This document shows, piece by piece, positions 24,246 to 31,734 of a stretch of DNA of 64,000 nucleotides. The notes under the pieces were generated by a model that was not told the origin of the DNA, made no database searches, and worked only from the letters and a program-made list of their open reading frames with translations. How positions within the stretch are numbered: position 1 is the stretch's first letter; every line of letters begins with the position of its first letter. The DNA is taken from assembly GCF_018531495.1 (NCBI RefSeq), contig NZ_JAHDTI010000001.1, positions 806,001 to 870,000 on the forward strand. The letters run 5' to 3'. The position numbers and the translations under genes were made by a program. The stretch is from Nonomuraea sediminis. Lineage in GTDB: Bacteria > Actinomycetota > Actinomycetes > Streptosporangiales > Streptosporangiaceae.

Positions 24246-25079
24246 ATGGATCGCATGAACTCGCTCATGCTCAACACCGACGGCGTGCAGATTCCGCAGC
24301 TCGGGTTCGGCGTCTGGCAGATTCCCGACCAGGAGGCGGAACACGCGGTGACGACCGCGCTCGAAGCGGGTTACCGGCACATCGACACCGCCCGCATCTA
24401 CGGCAACGAGGCGGGCGTCGGCCGGGCCATCGCGGCATCGGGCATCCCGCGCAAGAAGCTGTTCGTCACCACCAAGCTCTGGAACACCGACCACGGCAGG
24501 GTCGAGCAGGCCTACGACGAGAGCCTGGCCACGCTCGGGCTCGACTACGTCGACCTGTACCTGATCCACTGGCCGGCACCCAAGCAGGACCGATACGTGC
24601 AGGCTTGGCGAAGCCTGGAAAAGATCTACCGCGAGGGCCGGGTCAAGGCCATCGGTGTGTCGAACTTCACTCTCGACAACCTGGAGCGGCTGGACCGCGA
24701 GGCCGAGCTCACGCCGTCGATCAACCAGATCGAGCTGCACCCGTACTTCCCGCAGAAGCAGTTGCGCGCCTACCACACCGCCAACGGCATCCTCACCGAG
24801 GCGTGGAGCCCGCTCGGCCAGGGCCGCGGGCTGCTCGAGGAGCCCGCGCTGACCGTGCTCGGCGACAAGCACGGCAAGTCGCCCGCCCAGATCGTGCTGC
24901 GCTGGCACCTCCAGCTCGGCAACGTGGCGATCCCCAAGTCCGCCACGCCCTCGCGGATCCGCGAGAATGTCGACGTCTTCGACTTCCTGCTCGACGACGA
25001 GGACATGGCGGCCCTCGGGGCGCTGAGCAAAGGCACACGGCTGGGGCCCGACCCGGCGACCTTCAACTGGATGGGCTGA
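24246..25079 (+). CDS. Aldo/keto reductase
   Basis: A 277-residue NADPH-dependent reductase of the AKR5-like group. The catalytic tetrad is visible: Asp and Tyr in HIDTARIYGNE, Lys in VTTKLWN, His in YLIHWP. VKAIGVSNF and IPKSATPSRIREN (cofactor 2'-phosphate loop) are present. The start could be the ATG at 24246 or the ATG at 24255; neither has a good Shine-Dalgarno. It is followed five bases later by a Gfo/Idh/MocA oxidoreductase, so the pair likely acts on related carbonyl or polyol substrates. Confidence 0.93.
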   Translation: MDRMNSLMLNTDGVQIPQLGFGVWQIPDQEAEHAVTTALEAGYRHIDTARIYGNEAGVGRAIAASGIPRKKLFVTTKLWNTDHGRVEQAYDESLATLGLDYVDLYLIHWPAPKQDRYVQAWRSLEKIYREGRVKAIGVSNFTLDNLERLDREAELTPSINQIELHPYFPQKQLRAYHTANGILTEAWSPLGQGRGLLEEPALTVLGDKHGKSPAQIVLRWHLQLGNVAIPKSATPSRIRENVDVFDFLLDDEDMAALGALSKGTRLGPDPATFNWMG

Positions 25080-25084
25080 TCTAC

Positions 25085-26041
25085 ATGGCGGACTTAGGGT
25101 GGGGCATCGCGGCGACCGGCGGCATCGCCAGGACGGTGGCCGAGGTCATCGCGGCCGAGCCGGGGATGCGGATCGCGGCCGTCGCGTCGCGCTCCCTGGA
25201 GCGGGCGGCCGCCTTCGCGGCCGAGTTCGGCGGCACGGCGTACGACTCCTATGACGAGCTGTGCGCCGACCCCGCGGTGGAGGCCGTCTACGTGGCCACC
25301 CCGCACGCCCAGCACCTGGCGGTGGCCGAGGCCGCGATCGCGCACGGCAAGGCCGTGCTGTGCGAGAAGCCGCTGACCACCTCCGCCGCCGACACCGAGC
25401 GCATGGTACGGCTGGCCCGCGAGGCCGGGGTCTTCCTGATGGAGGCCATGTGGATGCGCTTCAACCCGCTGATCCGCCTGGTCAAGGAGTCCGTGACCGA
25501 CATCAGGTCGGTGCAGGCGTCGTTCGGCTTCGCGCTGCCCTTCGACGCGGCGCACCGGCTCTACGCGCCGGAGCTCGGCGGCGGTGCGCTGCTCGACCTG
25601 GGCATCTACCCGTTCGGGCTGGCGCAGCTGCTGCTCGGGCAGCCCGCGTCGGTGCACGTGACCGGTTCACCGGCACCCACGGGGGTGGACGCGGAGGCGG
25701 GCGGCGTGCTGATCTACCCGTCCGGCGCCCGGGGGCTCGTGGACGTTTCTTTGCTCGCCGACTACCCGAACACGGCCAGCGTCGTGGGAGCTTCCCTGCG
25801 CGCGGAGATCGACGCGCCCTTCTGGGCACCCCGCCGGATCGTGCTCTCAGGGCCCGGCGTGGAGCCGTCCGAGCACCTGCTCGATCCGGCCCAGAACGGC
25901 TACGTGGGCGAGGTTCGCGAGGTCCGGGACGCACTGGCCGAGGGACGCACGGAAAGCCCTGTCATGCCGCTTGATGAGAGCCTCGCGATGGCCCGGTTGC
26001 TGGACGACGCCCGAGGTCAAGTCTCTAAACTTTACCTTTAG
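25085..26041 (+). CDS. Gfo/Idh/MocA-family NAD(P)-dependent oxidoreductase
   Basis: A 318-residue sugar or inositol dehydrogenase-like protein. The N-terminal Rossmann domain starts WGIAATGGIARTVAEVI (a variant of GxGxxG), with VYVATPHAQH and the hallmark Lys in VLCEKPLTT. The C-terminal domain includes MEAMWMRFNPLIRLVKE and GGGALLDLGIYPFGLAQLLLG. This is the dimeric dihydrodiol dehydrogenase/1,5-anhydrofructose reductase-like subgroup. It is co-transcribed with the aldo/keto reductase gene. The substrate is unknown. Confidence 0.92.
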   Translation: MADLGWGIAATGGIARTVAEVIAAEPGMRIAAVASRSLERAAAFAAEFGGTAYDSYDELCADPAVEAVYVATPHAQHLAVAEAAIAHGKAVLCEKPLTTSAADTERMVRLAREAGVFLMEAMWMRFNPLIRLVKESVTDIRSVQASFGFALPFDAAHRLYAPELGGGALLDLGIYPFGLAQLLLGQPASVHVTGSPAPTGVDAEAGGVLIYPSGARGLVDVSLLADYPNTASVVGASLRAEIDAPFWAPRRIVLSGPGVEPSEHLLDPAQNGYVGEVREVRDALAEGRTESPVMPLDESLAMARLLDDARGQVSKLYL

Positions 26042-26119
26042 GGATTTGTCATCCTCTTGCCATCTGTATTACTTTTTCCAAGTCCGGGCAACCAATTCGT
26101 TGCCACATCACAGGAAACC

Positions 26120-26246
26120 CTGTGACCGCTGAGTCCGCCAAGTGCGGAGCCGGGGACCCACGTCCTTGGGGTGAATCGGCACCACGGTGCCGTAGGGCAG
26201 CTTCCACGCCCGAACCCGTCAGCTAACTCGGTAAGCGGCATGGAAG
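26120..26246 (+). promoter_or_regulatory. c-di-AMP riboswitch (ydaO-yuaA type)
   Basis: The 224-base leader of the CHAP hydrolase gene contains the conserved blocks of the ydaO-yuaA aptamer in order: GAGCCGGGGACCC-like sequence near 26148, GGGGTGAATCGGC near 26169, AGGGCAGC, then CCGAACCCGTCAGCTAACTC near 26210 and GGTAAGC. The aptamer binds cyclic di-AMP and in actinobacteria usually turns off cell-wall hydrolase or Rpf genes. TCACAGG/CCTGTGA (26108-26125) forms a perfect stem just before it. The ribosome-binding site AAGGAG (26248-26253) follows immediately, so control may be by RBS occlusion or termination. Confidence 0.88.
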
Positions 26247-26265
26247 CAAGGAGAACCCCCACCAG

Positions 26266-26946
26266 ATGGTGAAGCATCGTCTTACTCGTGCCCCCAAGCT
26301 TGGCTACGCTCGCGCCGTTCTCGGAGCAGCGGTCCTGACCACCGCCTTCGGCGCCCACGCGGCCGCCCCCGCCAGCGCCTCGGTGAAGTCCCCCGCCGCG
26401 TACGTGATCACCGACGAGAAGCACACCACCCAGTCGCACACCCTCAAGGCCAAGGTCACCGCGGCCCAGGTGCTGTCAGTGGCTGCCAAGCAGATCGGCA
26501 CGAAGGAAAACGCCAACGGTGGTGGGACCAAGTTCCAGAAGTGGTACATGAACTCCCCCCGGGCCATGGAGACCGTCAAGCGTGACGGCGGCAGCAAGCG
26601 GGACTACCTCAACGCCGCCTGGTGCGCCATGTTCGTCTCCTGGGTGGGCGAGCAGACCGGCGCCCGTCCCACCGTCGGCTGGGACGCCTACACCGTCACC
26701 TACGCCAAGTGGTTCAAGAACAACCACCGCTGGGGCCAGACCCCCAAGCCCGGCGCGGTCGTGTACTACGCCTGGAGCGGCAGCAAGGACCTGGACGACA
26801 TCGACCACGTCGGCTTCGTCGTCAAGAACAACCACAACGGGACCATCACCACGATCGAGGGCAACACCGGCAACGGTGAGGTCGAGCGCCGCGTCAGGCC
26901 CACCTCCCAGGTCGTCGGCTACGGCTACCCCGACTACGCCTCCTGA
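26266..26946 (+). CDS. Secreted CHAP-domain peptidoglycan hydrolase
   Basis: A 226-residue exported amidase/endopeptidase. Signal peptide: basic start MVKHRLTRAPK, hydrophobic core, cleavage near APASA. The CHAP domain (about 70-226) has the catalytic Cys in NAAWCAMFVSWVGEQ, His in DDIDHVGFVV, and a polar third residue in IEGNTGNG. It would cleave wall peptide bonds during growth or germination. A c-di-AMP riboswitch in its leader and a terminator after it make a self-contained regulated unit. AAGGAG lies 12 bases before the ATG. Confidence 0.9.
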   Translation: MVKHRLTRAPKLGYARAVLGAAVLTTAFGAHAAAPASASVKSPAAYVITDEKHTTQSHTLKAKVTAAQVLSVAAKQIGTKENANGGGTKFQKWYMNSPRAMETVKRDGGSKRDYLNAAWCAMFVSWVGEQTGARPTVGWDAYTVTYAKWFKNNHRWGQTPKPGAVVYYAWSGSKDLDDIDHVGFVVKNNHNGTITTIEGNTGNGEVERRVRPTSQVVGYGYPDYAS

Positions 26947-26960
26947 CTTCCCCCGCTTCG

Positions 26961-26990
26961 AGCCCCCGGCCTGCCCCCAGGCTGGGGGCT
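26961..26990 (+). terminator. Hairpin terminator after the CHAP hydrolase gene
   Basis: AGCCCCCGGCC and GGCTGGGGGCT form an 11-base stem with one G-T wobble, 14 bases after the stop codon. Confidence 0.65.
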
Positions 26991-27113
26991 TCTGGCTGAA
27001 AAGAGCCCCTCGAGGCGTCCTCCCAGGGTGTCCTGCCGATCGAGATCCTGTCGCCCCGTACCAGCGCGGGCTCGCGGTTGCCAGTGGGGGCGGTGAGCTG
27101 CTGAGATGGGCCG

Positions 27114-28352
27114 GTGACCGACGCTCATCGCACGGTTGAGGCCGTCTGGCGGGACGAGGCGGCCAGGCTGATCGCCGGGTTGACCGGGCTCGTGCGGGAT
27201 CTGGGGCTGGCCGAGGAGCTGGCGCAGGACGCCCTGGTGGCCGCGCTCGAACAGTGGCCGGAGACGGGCGTGCCACGCAACCCGGGCGCGTGGCTGATGA
27301 CGGTGGCCAAGCGGCGGGCGATCGACCTGATCAGGCGGCAGCAGAACTACGAGCGCAAGCTGGCCGAGATCGGTCACGCCCTCGACGACTCCGAGCACCT
27401 GCCCGAGGTCGACGAGATCGAGGACGACCTGCTGCGGCTGGTGTTCACCGCCTGCCATCCGGTGCTGTCGACCGAGGCGCGGGTGGCGCTCACGCTCAAG
27501 GTGCTGGGCGGCCTGACCACCGAGGAGATCGCCCGGGCGTTCCTGGTGCCGGAGCCGACGGTGGCCCAGCGGATCGTGCGCGCCAAGCGGACGCTGGCCG
27601 ACAAGGGCGTGCCGTTCGAGGTGCCGCAGGGCGCGGAGCTGGCGGGCCGGCTCTCGTCGGTCCTCGAGGTCATCTACCTCATCTTCAACGAGGGCTACTC
27701 GGCGACCGCCGGCGACGACTGGATGCGGCCCGGGCTGTGCGAGGACGCGCTGCGCCTCGGCCGGGTGCTCGCCGGGCTGATGCCCAAGGAGTCCGAGGTG
27801 CACGGGCTGGTGGCGCTGATGGAGATCCAGCAGTCGCGTTCGGCCGCCCGGTCGGGACCGTCGGGCGAGCCCGTGCTGCTGCTCGAGCAGGACCGCACCC
27901 GCTGGGACCGCCTGCTCATCGCGCGCGGCCTGGAGTCGCTGGAGCGCGCCGAGGGGCTCGGTGGCGGGCACGGCCCCTACGCGCTGCAGGCCGCCATCGC
28001 CGCCTGCCACGCCAGGGCGCTGACGCCCGAGTCGACGGACTGGCCGCGCATCGCCGCCCTCTACGAGGAGCTGGCCCACCTGTCGCCCTCCCCCGTCATC
28101 GAGCTGAACCGCGCGGTCGCGCTGTCGATGGCCTACGGCCCGGCCGTGGGGCTCGAGCTGATCGACCAGCTCGTGGACGACCCCTCGCTCAAGGCCTACC
28201 ACCTGCTGCCGAGCGTCCGCGGCGACCTGCTGTTCAAGCTCGGCCGTCTGGCGGAGGCACGCGCGGAGTTCGAGCGCGCGGGCACGCTCACACGCAACGA
28301 GCGCGAGAAGGCACTCCTCGCCGCCCGCGCCGAAGCCTGCGACCCCGCCTGA
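27114..28352 (+). CDS. ECF sigma factor of the ECF42 type with C-terminal TPR-like domain
   Basis: A 412-residue sigma factor. Region 2 (about 10-80) contains LAEELAQDALVAALEQWP and NPGAWLMTVAKRRAIDLIRR. Region 4 (about 115-170) contains RVALTLKVLGGLTTEEIARAFLVPEPTVAQRIVRAKRTL. The long C-terminal extension (about 185-410) with FNEGYSA, LVALMEIQQSR and helical repeats matches the ECF42/DUF6596 group, in which this extension is needed for activity instead of an anti-sigma factor. Genes of this group normally sit beside DGPF/YCII-domain genes; none is present in the window. The GTG start lacks a clear Shine-Dalgarno. Confidence 0.9.
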   Translation: MTDAHRTVEAVWRDEAARLIAGLTGLVRDLGLAEELAQDALVAALEQWPETGVPRNPGAWLMTVAKRRAIDLIRRQQNYERKLAEIGHALDDSEHLPEVDEIEDDLLRLVFTACHPVLSTEARVALTLKVLGGLTTEEIARAFLVPEPTVAQRIVRAKRTLADKGVPFEVPQGAELAGRLSSVLEVIYLIFNEGYSATAGDDWMRPGLCEDALRLGRVLAGLMPKESEVHGLVALMEIQQSRSAARSGPSGEPVLLLEQDRTRWDRLLIARGLESLERAEGLGGGHGPYALQAAIAACHARALTPESTDWPRIAALYEELAHLSPSPVIELNRAVALSMAYGPAVGLELIDQLVDDPSLKAYHLLPSVRGDLLFKLGRLAEARAEFERAGTLTRNEREKALLAARAEACDPA

Positions 28353-28395
28353 CCCACCGCCCTGGCGCGGATGCGCGGTAACAGCACGAATGAGA

Positions 28396-28409
28396 TGGGA
28401 GCGCTCCCA
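28396..28409. promoter_or_regulatory. CebR/CelR operator 1
   Basis: TGGGAGCGCTCCCA, a perfect 14-base palindrome identical to the known binding site of the LacI-family cellobiose repressors CebR (Streptomyces) and CelR (Thermobifida). It lies exactly 120 bases upstream of operator 2, so repression by looping is possible. Confidence 0.93.
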
Positions 28410-28417
28410 ACTACATC

Positions 28418-28438
28418 TTTGGGGCCTTTCTCCCCAAA
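28418..28438 (+). terminator. Candidate terminator downstream of the sigma factor gene
   Basis: TTTGGGG, loop CCTTTCT, CCCCAAA: a 7-base perfect stem, about 65 bases after the sigma factor stop and just after operator 1. It separates the sigma gene from the ceb promoter. Confidence 0.45.
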
Positions 28439-28483
28439 TCTCCTGTTCGATGGCACGTTCGGTAACGGTTGCGTTGCGGTGGA

Positions 28484-28512
28484 TTGACGTGTCTGGGCGT
28501 CGCGGGCACTCT
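28484..28512 (+). promoter_or_regulatory. Candidate promoter of the ceb operon
   Basis: TTGACG (28484-28489), a 17-base spacer, then CACTCT (28507-28512). The start point would fall inside operator 2, which explains repression by CebR. Confidence 0.55.
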
Positions 28513-28515
28513 TGC

Positions 28516-28529
28516 TGGGAGCGCTCCCA
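28516..28529. promoter_or_regulatory. CebR/CelR operator 2
   Basis: A second perfect copy of TGGGAGCGCTCCCA, overlapping the predicted transcription start of cebE. Confidence 0.93.
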
Positions 28530-28576
28530 ACTCCTCCCACCTCCCACCCACGACCCACCCAGAGGGGCAAGGAATC

Positions 28577-29896
28577 ATGACCTACAAGCGCTTTGCCGCG
28601 GCTGGAGCCGTGGTCGCCGTGCTTGCCGCCACCGTCTCGTGCGGCAGCGGCTCCACCTCCGCACCCAAGACCTCCGCGGCGGCCGCGCAGCCAGTCACGA
28701 TCCGGGTGCAGACCTTCGGCGGCGGCAGCAACTTCGGCTACAAGAACGCCATCACCAAGTGGAACGCCGAGCACAAGGACATCCAGATCAAGGAAGAGCA
28801 CCTGACCGACCAGTTCGAGCAGCAGTACTGGCCGCAGATGATCCAGTGGCTGCAGGCCGGCAACGGCGCCGGCGACGTGGTCGGCATCGACGAGGGCGGC
28901 ATGGGCCTGGCCAAGGCGCACCCCGAGTGGTGGGCCGACCTGAAGGAGTACGGCCTGGACGCCCGCAAGGCCGACTTCCCCGCCTGGAAGTGGGAGAACG
29001 GCGTCAGCGCCGACGGCAAGCTGTTCGGCCTGGGCACCGACATCGGCGGCATGAGCGTGTGCTACCGCACCGACCTGTTCAAGAAGGCGGGCCTGCCCAC
29101 CGACCGCGAGAAGGTGAGCGCGCTCTGGCCGACCTGGGACGACTTCATCAAGGTCGGCCAGCAGTTCCAGGCGAAGGTCAAGGACAGCAGGTTCGCCGAC
29201 GGCACCAACACCCTCTACCAGGTGGTGCTCTACCAGGAGGCCGCGAAGAACGGCAACGTCATGTACTTCGACACCTCCAACAACCTGATCGTCGACAAGA
29301 ACCCCGCGGTCAGGACGGCCTTCGACTTCGCCACGAAGATGAGCAAGCTCGGCCTGACCGCCAAGCTGCGCAACTTCACCGACGAGTGGGCCGCGGGCAC
29401 GCAGAAGGGCGCCTTCGCCACGCTCGGCTGCCCGTCCTGGATGCTCGGCGTGGTCAGCGGCAACGCCGGTGACGGCGGCAAGGGCAAGTGGGACGTGGCC
29501 GCGGTCCCGGGCGGCGGCGGCAACTGGGGCGGCTCGTGGCTGGCCGTACCCAAGCAGACCAAGCACCCGAAGGAGGCCGCGCAGGTCGCCGACTACCTGA
29601 CCAGCGCGCAGACCGAGGCGAGCATCTTCACCGACTTCGGCAACATGCCCAGCAACGCCAAGGCGCAGCAGGACGCGGCCGTGCAGGGCGCGAAGAACGA
29701 GTTCTTCAACGACGCGCCCGTGGGCGACATCTTCGCCAAGTCGGCGGCCTCGCTGCAGCCGGTGTTCCTCGGCGTCAAGCAGGCGCAGGTCAAGAACGCC
29801 ATCGAGTCGGTGATCCAGGGCATGGACGACGGCTCGGTCGCCTACGACAAGGCCTGGCAGCAGCTCGTGGACGACGCGGTCAAGGCCGCGGGCTGA
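28577..29896 (+). CDS. cebE: Cellobiose/cello-oligosaccharide ABC transporter, substrate-binding lipoprotein
   Basis: A 439-residue extracellular binding protein tethered as a lipoprotein. The ATG has AAGGAA at good spacing. The N-terminus MTYKRFAAAGAVVAVLAATVSCGSG is a lipoprotein signal; the box TVSC is slightly atypical at the -3 position. The mature part is a family 1 solute-binding protein (TIRVQTFGGGSNFGYKNAI; TEASIFTDFGNMPSN). Two perfect CebR boxes upstream and the downstream order permease, permease, beta-glucosidase, LacI regulator identify it as CebE, which captures cellobiose and cellotriose. A strong hairpin follows the stop and probably sets higher expression of this protein than of the permeases. 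Confidence 0.92.
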   Translation: MTYKRFAAAGAVVAVLAATVSCGSGSTSAPKTSAAAAQPVTIRVQTFGGGSNFGYKNAITKWNAEHKDIQIKEEHLTDQFEQQYWPQMIQWLQAGNGAGDVVGIDEGGMGLAKAHPEWWADLKEYGLDARKADFPAWKWENGVSADGKLFGLGTDIGGMSVCYRTDLFKKAGLPTDREKVSALWPTWDDFIKVGQQFQAKVKDSRFADGTNTLYQVVLYQEAAKNGNVMYFDTSNNLIVDKNPAVRTAFDFATKMSKLGLTAKLRNFTDEWAAGTQKGAFATLGCPSWMLGVVSGNAGDGGKGKWDVAAVPGGGGNWGGSWLAVPKQTKHPKEAAQVADYLTSAQTEASIFTDFGNMPSNAKAQQDAAVQGAKNEFFNDAPVGDIFAKSAASLQPVFLGVKQAQVKNAIESVIQGMDDGSVAYDKAWQQLVDDAVKAAG

Positions 29897-29906
29897 CGGG
29901 TACGGC

Positions 29907-29936
29907 GGACCGCTCCCCATCGTGGGAGCGGTCCCA
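29907..29936 (+). promoter_or_regulatory. Intercistronic hairpin containing a third CebR-like box
   Basis: GGACCGCTCCC (29907-29917) and GGGAGCGGTCC (29924-29934) form a perfect 11-base stem with a 6-base loop in the cebE-cebF gap. The 3' arm overlaps TGGGAGCGGTCCCA (29923-29936), which differs from the CebR consensus by one base. It can act as an mRNA-stabilising or attenuating hairpin and, as DNA, as a weak downstream operator. Confidence 0.6.
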
Positions 29937-29968
29937 CCCAGTTCCCACCGCGCACCGAAAGGTCTTCC

Positions 29969-30907
29969 ATGAGCCTCGACACCCTTCCCAGGGCCGCACG
30001 CCAGCACCGCCCGGCCCCGCGGCACCGCTGGCGGTCGACGCTGGATCTCAGGGCCATGCCGTACGCCCTGGTGTCCCCCTACTTCCTGCTCTTCGCCGCG
30101 TTCGGGCTCTTCCCGCTGGCCTTCACGCTGTGGTACTCCCTCTACGACTACGACCTGGCGGGCACGGTCACGTGGGCCGGGCTCGGCAACTACGCCAAGC
30201 TGCTGGCCGATGAGGACTTCTGGAATGCCGTGGTCAACACGGTCGGCATGTTCGTCCTGGCCACGGTCCCCCAGCTGCTGCTGGCGCTGCTGCTCGCCAA
30301 CGCGCTGAACAAGCGGCTCAGGCTGCGCCTGGCGATCCGGATGAGCGTGCTGCTGCCGCTGGTCACCTCGGTGGTCGCGGTCGCGGTGGTGTTCACCCAG
30401 CTCTACGCCCGCGACTGGGGGCTGGTGAACTGGATGCTGAGCTGGTTCGGCGTGGAGAGGACGAATTTCAAGGCCGAGCGGATCCCGTCGTGGATCGCGA
30501 TCGCCACGATGGTCGACTGGCGCTGGACCGGCTACAACGCGATCATCTTCCTGGCCGGGATGCAGACGATCCCGCGCGACCTGTACGAGGCGGCTGCCAT
30601 CGACGGGGCCTCCAGGCGCAGGCAGTTCTGGCAGATCACGCTGCCGATGCTGCGCCCGACGATGATCTTCGTGGTGCTGAACTCGACGATCGGCGGGCTG
30701 ACGCTCTTCTCCGAGCCGACCACGTTCTACGGCGGCAACGTCGACGGCGGCTCGCAGGGCCAGTTCCAGACGGTCGCGATGTTCATCGTCAAGCAAGGCT
30801 TCCGCGAGTTCGACTACGGCTACGCGGCCGCGGCGGCGTGGCTGCTCTTCCTCCTCATCCTGATCGGCGCGCTGATCAACTTCCTTCTCGTCAGGGGCAG
30901 GCGATGA
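29969..30907 (+). CDS. cebF: Cellobiose ABC transporter permease, subunit 1
   Basis: A 312-residue membrane permease with six predicted helices. The ATG has GAAAGG seven bases upstream. The EAA loop that contacts the ATPase reads LYEAAAIDGASRRRQFWQITLP. Its long cytoplasmic N-terminus and large second loop are usual for MalF/CebF-like CUT1 permeases. It pairs with CebG; the ATPase is not in this operon, as in streptomycetes, where the shared MsiK serves. The stop overlaps the cebG start (ATGA). Confidence 0.92.
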   Translation: MSLDTLPRAARQHRPAPRHRWRSTLDLRAMPYALVSPYFLLFAAFGLFPLAFTLWYSLYDYDLAGTVTWAGLGNYAKLLADEDFWNAVVNTVGMFVLATVPQLLLALLLANALNKRLRLRLAIRMSVLLPLVTSVVAVAVVFTQLYARDWGLVNWMLSWFGVERTNFKAERIPSWIAIATMVDWRWTGYNAIIFLAGMQTIPRDLYEAAAIDGASRRRQFWQITLPMLRPTMIFVVLNSTIGGLTLFSEPTTFYGGNVDGGSQGQFQTVAMFIVKQGFREFDYGYAAAAAWLLFLLILIGALINFLLVRGRR

Positions 30908-31734
30908 ACACCTGGTCTCCCACGCTCATCACCCGGGTCATGCTCGCGGTCGCGGTCGTGCTGTCGGCGTTCCCGCTGTACTGGATGCTGGTGATCGCCT
31001 CGCGCGACAACGCCGACGCGGTGGCGGTGCCGCCGCCGCTGCTGCCGGGCGGCAACCTCGGCGAGAACATCCAGGCGGTGCTGAACAACGAGGACGCCCA
31101 CTTCCTGCTCGGTCTGACGAACTCCTTCGTGGTCGCCTCGATCGTCACGGTCTCCGTGGTGGTCATCTCGACGCTGGCCGGGTTCTCCTTCGCCGCGCTG
31201 CGCTTCCGCGGGCGCAACGTGCTGCTGGTGGCGGTCCTGCTGACGATGGCGGTGCCGCTGCAGCAGATGGGCGTGGTGCCGCTCTACCGGCTGATGGTGG
31301 CGCTGGGCTGGACGGGCACGCTCAAGGCGGTCATCCTGCCGTTCCTGCTCAACGGGTTCGGCGTGTTCCTGATGACGCAGTACACGCGGCAGGCCGTACC
31401 GGCCGAGCTGGTCGAGGCGGCCAGGGTGGACGGCGCGGCGACGCTGCGCATCTGGTGGAACGTGGTGCTGCCGGCGGTGCGGCCGGGCATGGCGGTGCTC
31501 GGGATCAACACGTTCATGCTCATGTGGAACGACTTCATGTGGCCGCTGATCGTGCTGACCCCGGACAACCCGACCGTGCAGATCGCGATCACGTCGCTGA
31601 ACGCGCGGTACTCCACCAACTACACGCTGATCTTCGCGGGGACGGCGCTGTCGATCATCCCGCTCGTCGCGGTTTTCGTCGCATTCGGCCGCCAGATCGT
31701 CGGCGGACTCATGGAAGGTGCTGTCAAAGCGTGA
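30904..31734 (+). CDS. cebG: Cellobiose ABC transporter permease, subunit 2
   Basis: A 276-residue MalG-like permease, coupled by a 4-base overlap to cebF. Six helices; the EAA loop is LVEAARVDGAATLRIWWNVVLP. LMLMWNDFMWPLIVL is a conserved segment of the family. It forms the membrane channel with CebF. Its stop overlaps the start of bglC (GTGA). Confidence 0.92.
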   Translation: MNTWSPTLITRVMLAVAVVLSAFPLYWMLVIASRDNADAVAVPPPLLPGGNLGENIQAVLNNEDAHFLLGLTNSFVVASIVTVSVVVISTLAGFSFAALRFRGRNVLLVAVLLTMAVPLQQMGVVPLYRLMVALGWTGTLKAVILPFLLNGFGVFLMTQYTRQAVPAELVEAARVDGAATLRIWWNVVLPAVRPGMAVLGINTFMLMWNDFMWPLIVLTPDNPTVQIAITSLNARYSTNYTLIFAGTALSIIPLVAVFVAFGRQIVGGLMEGAVKA

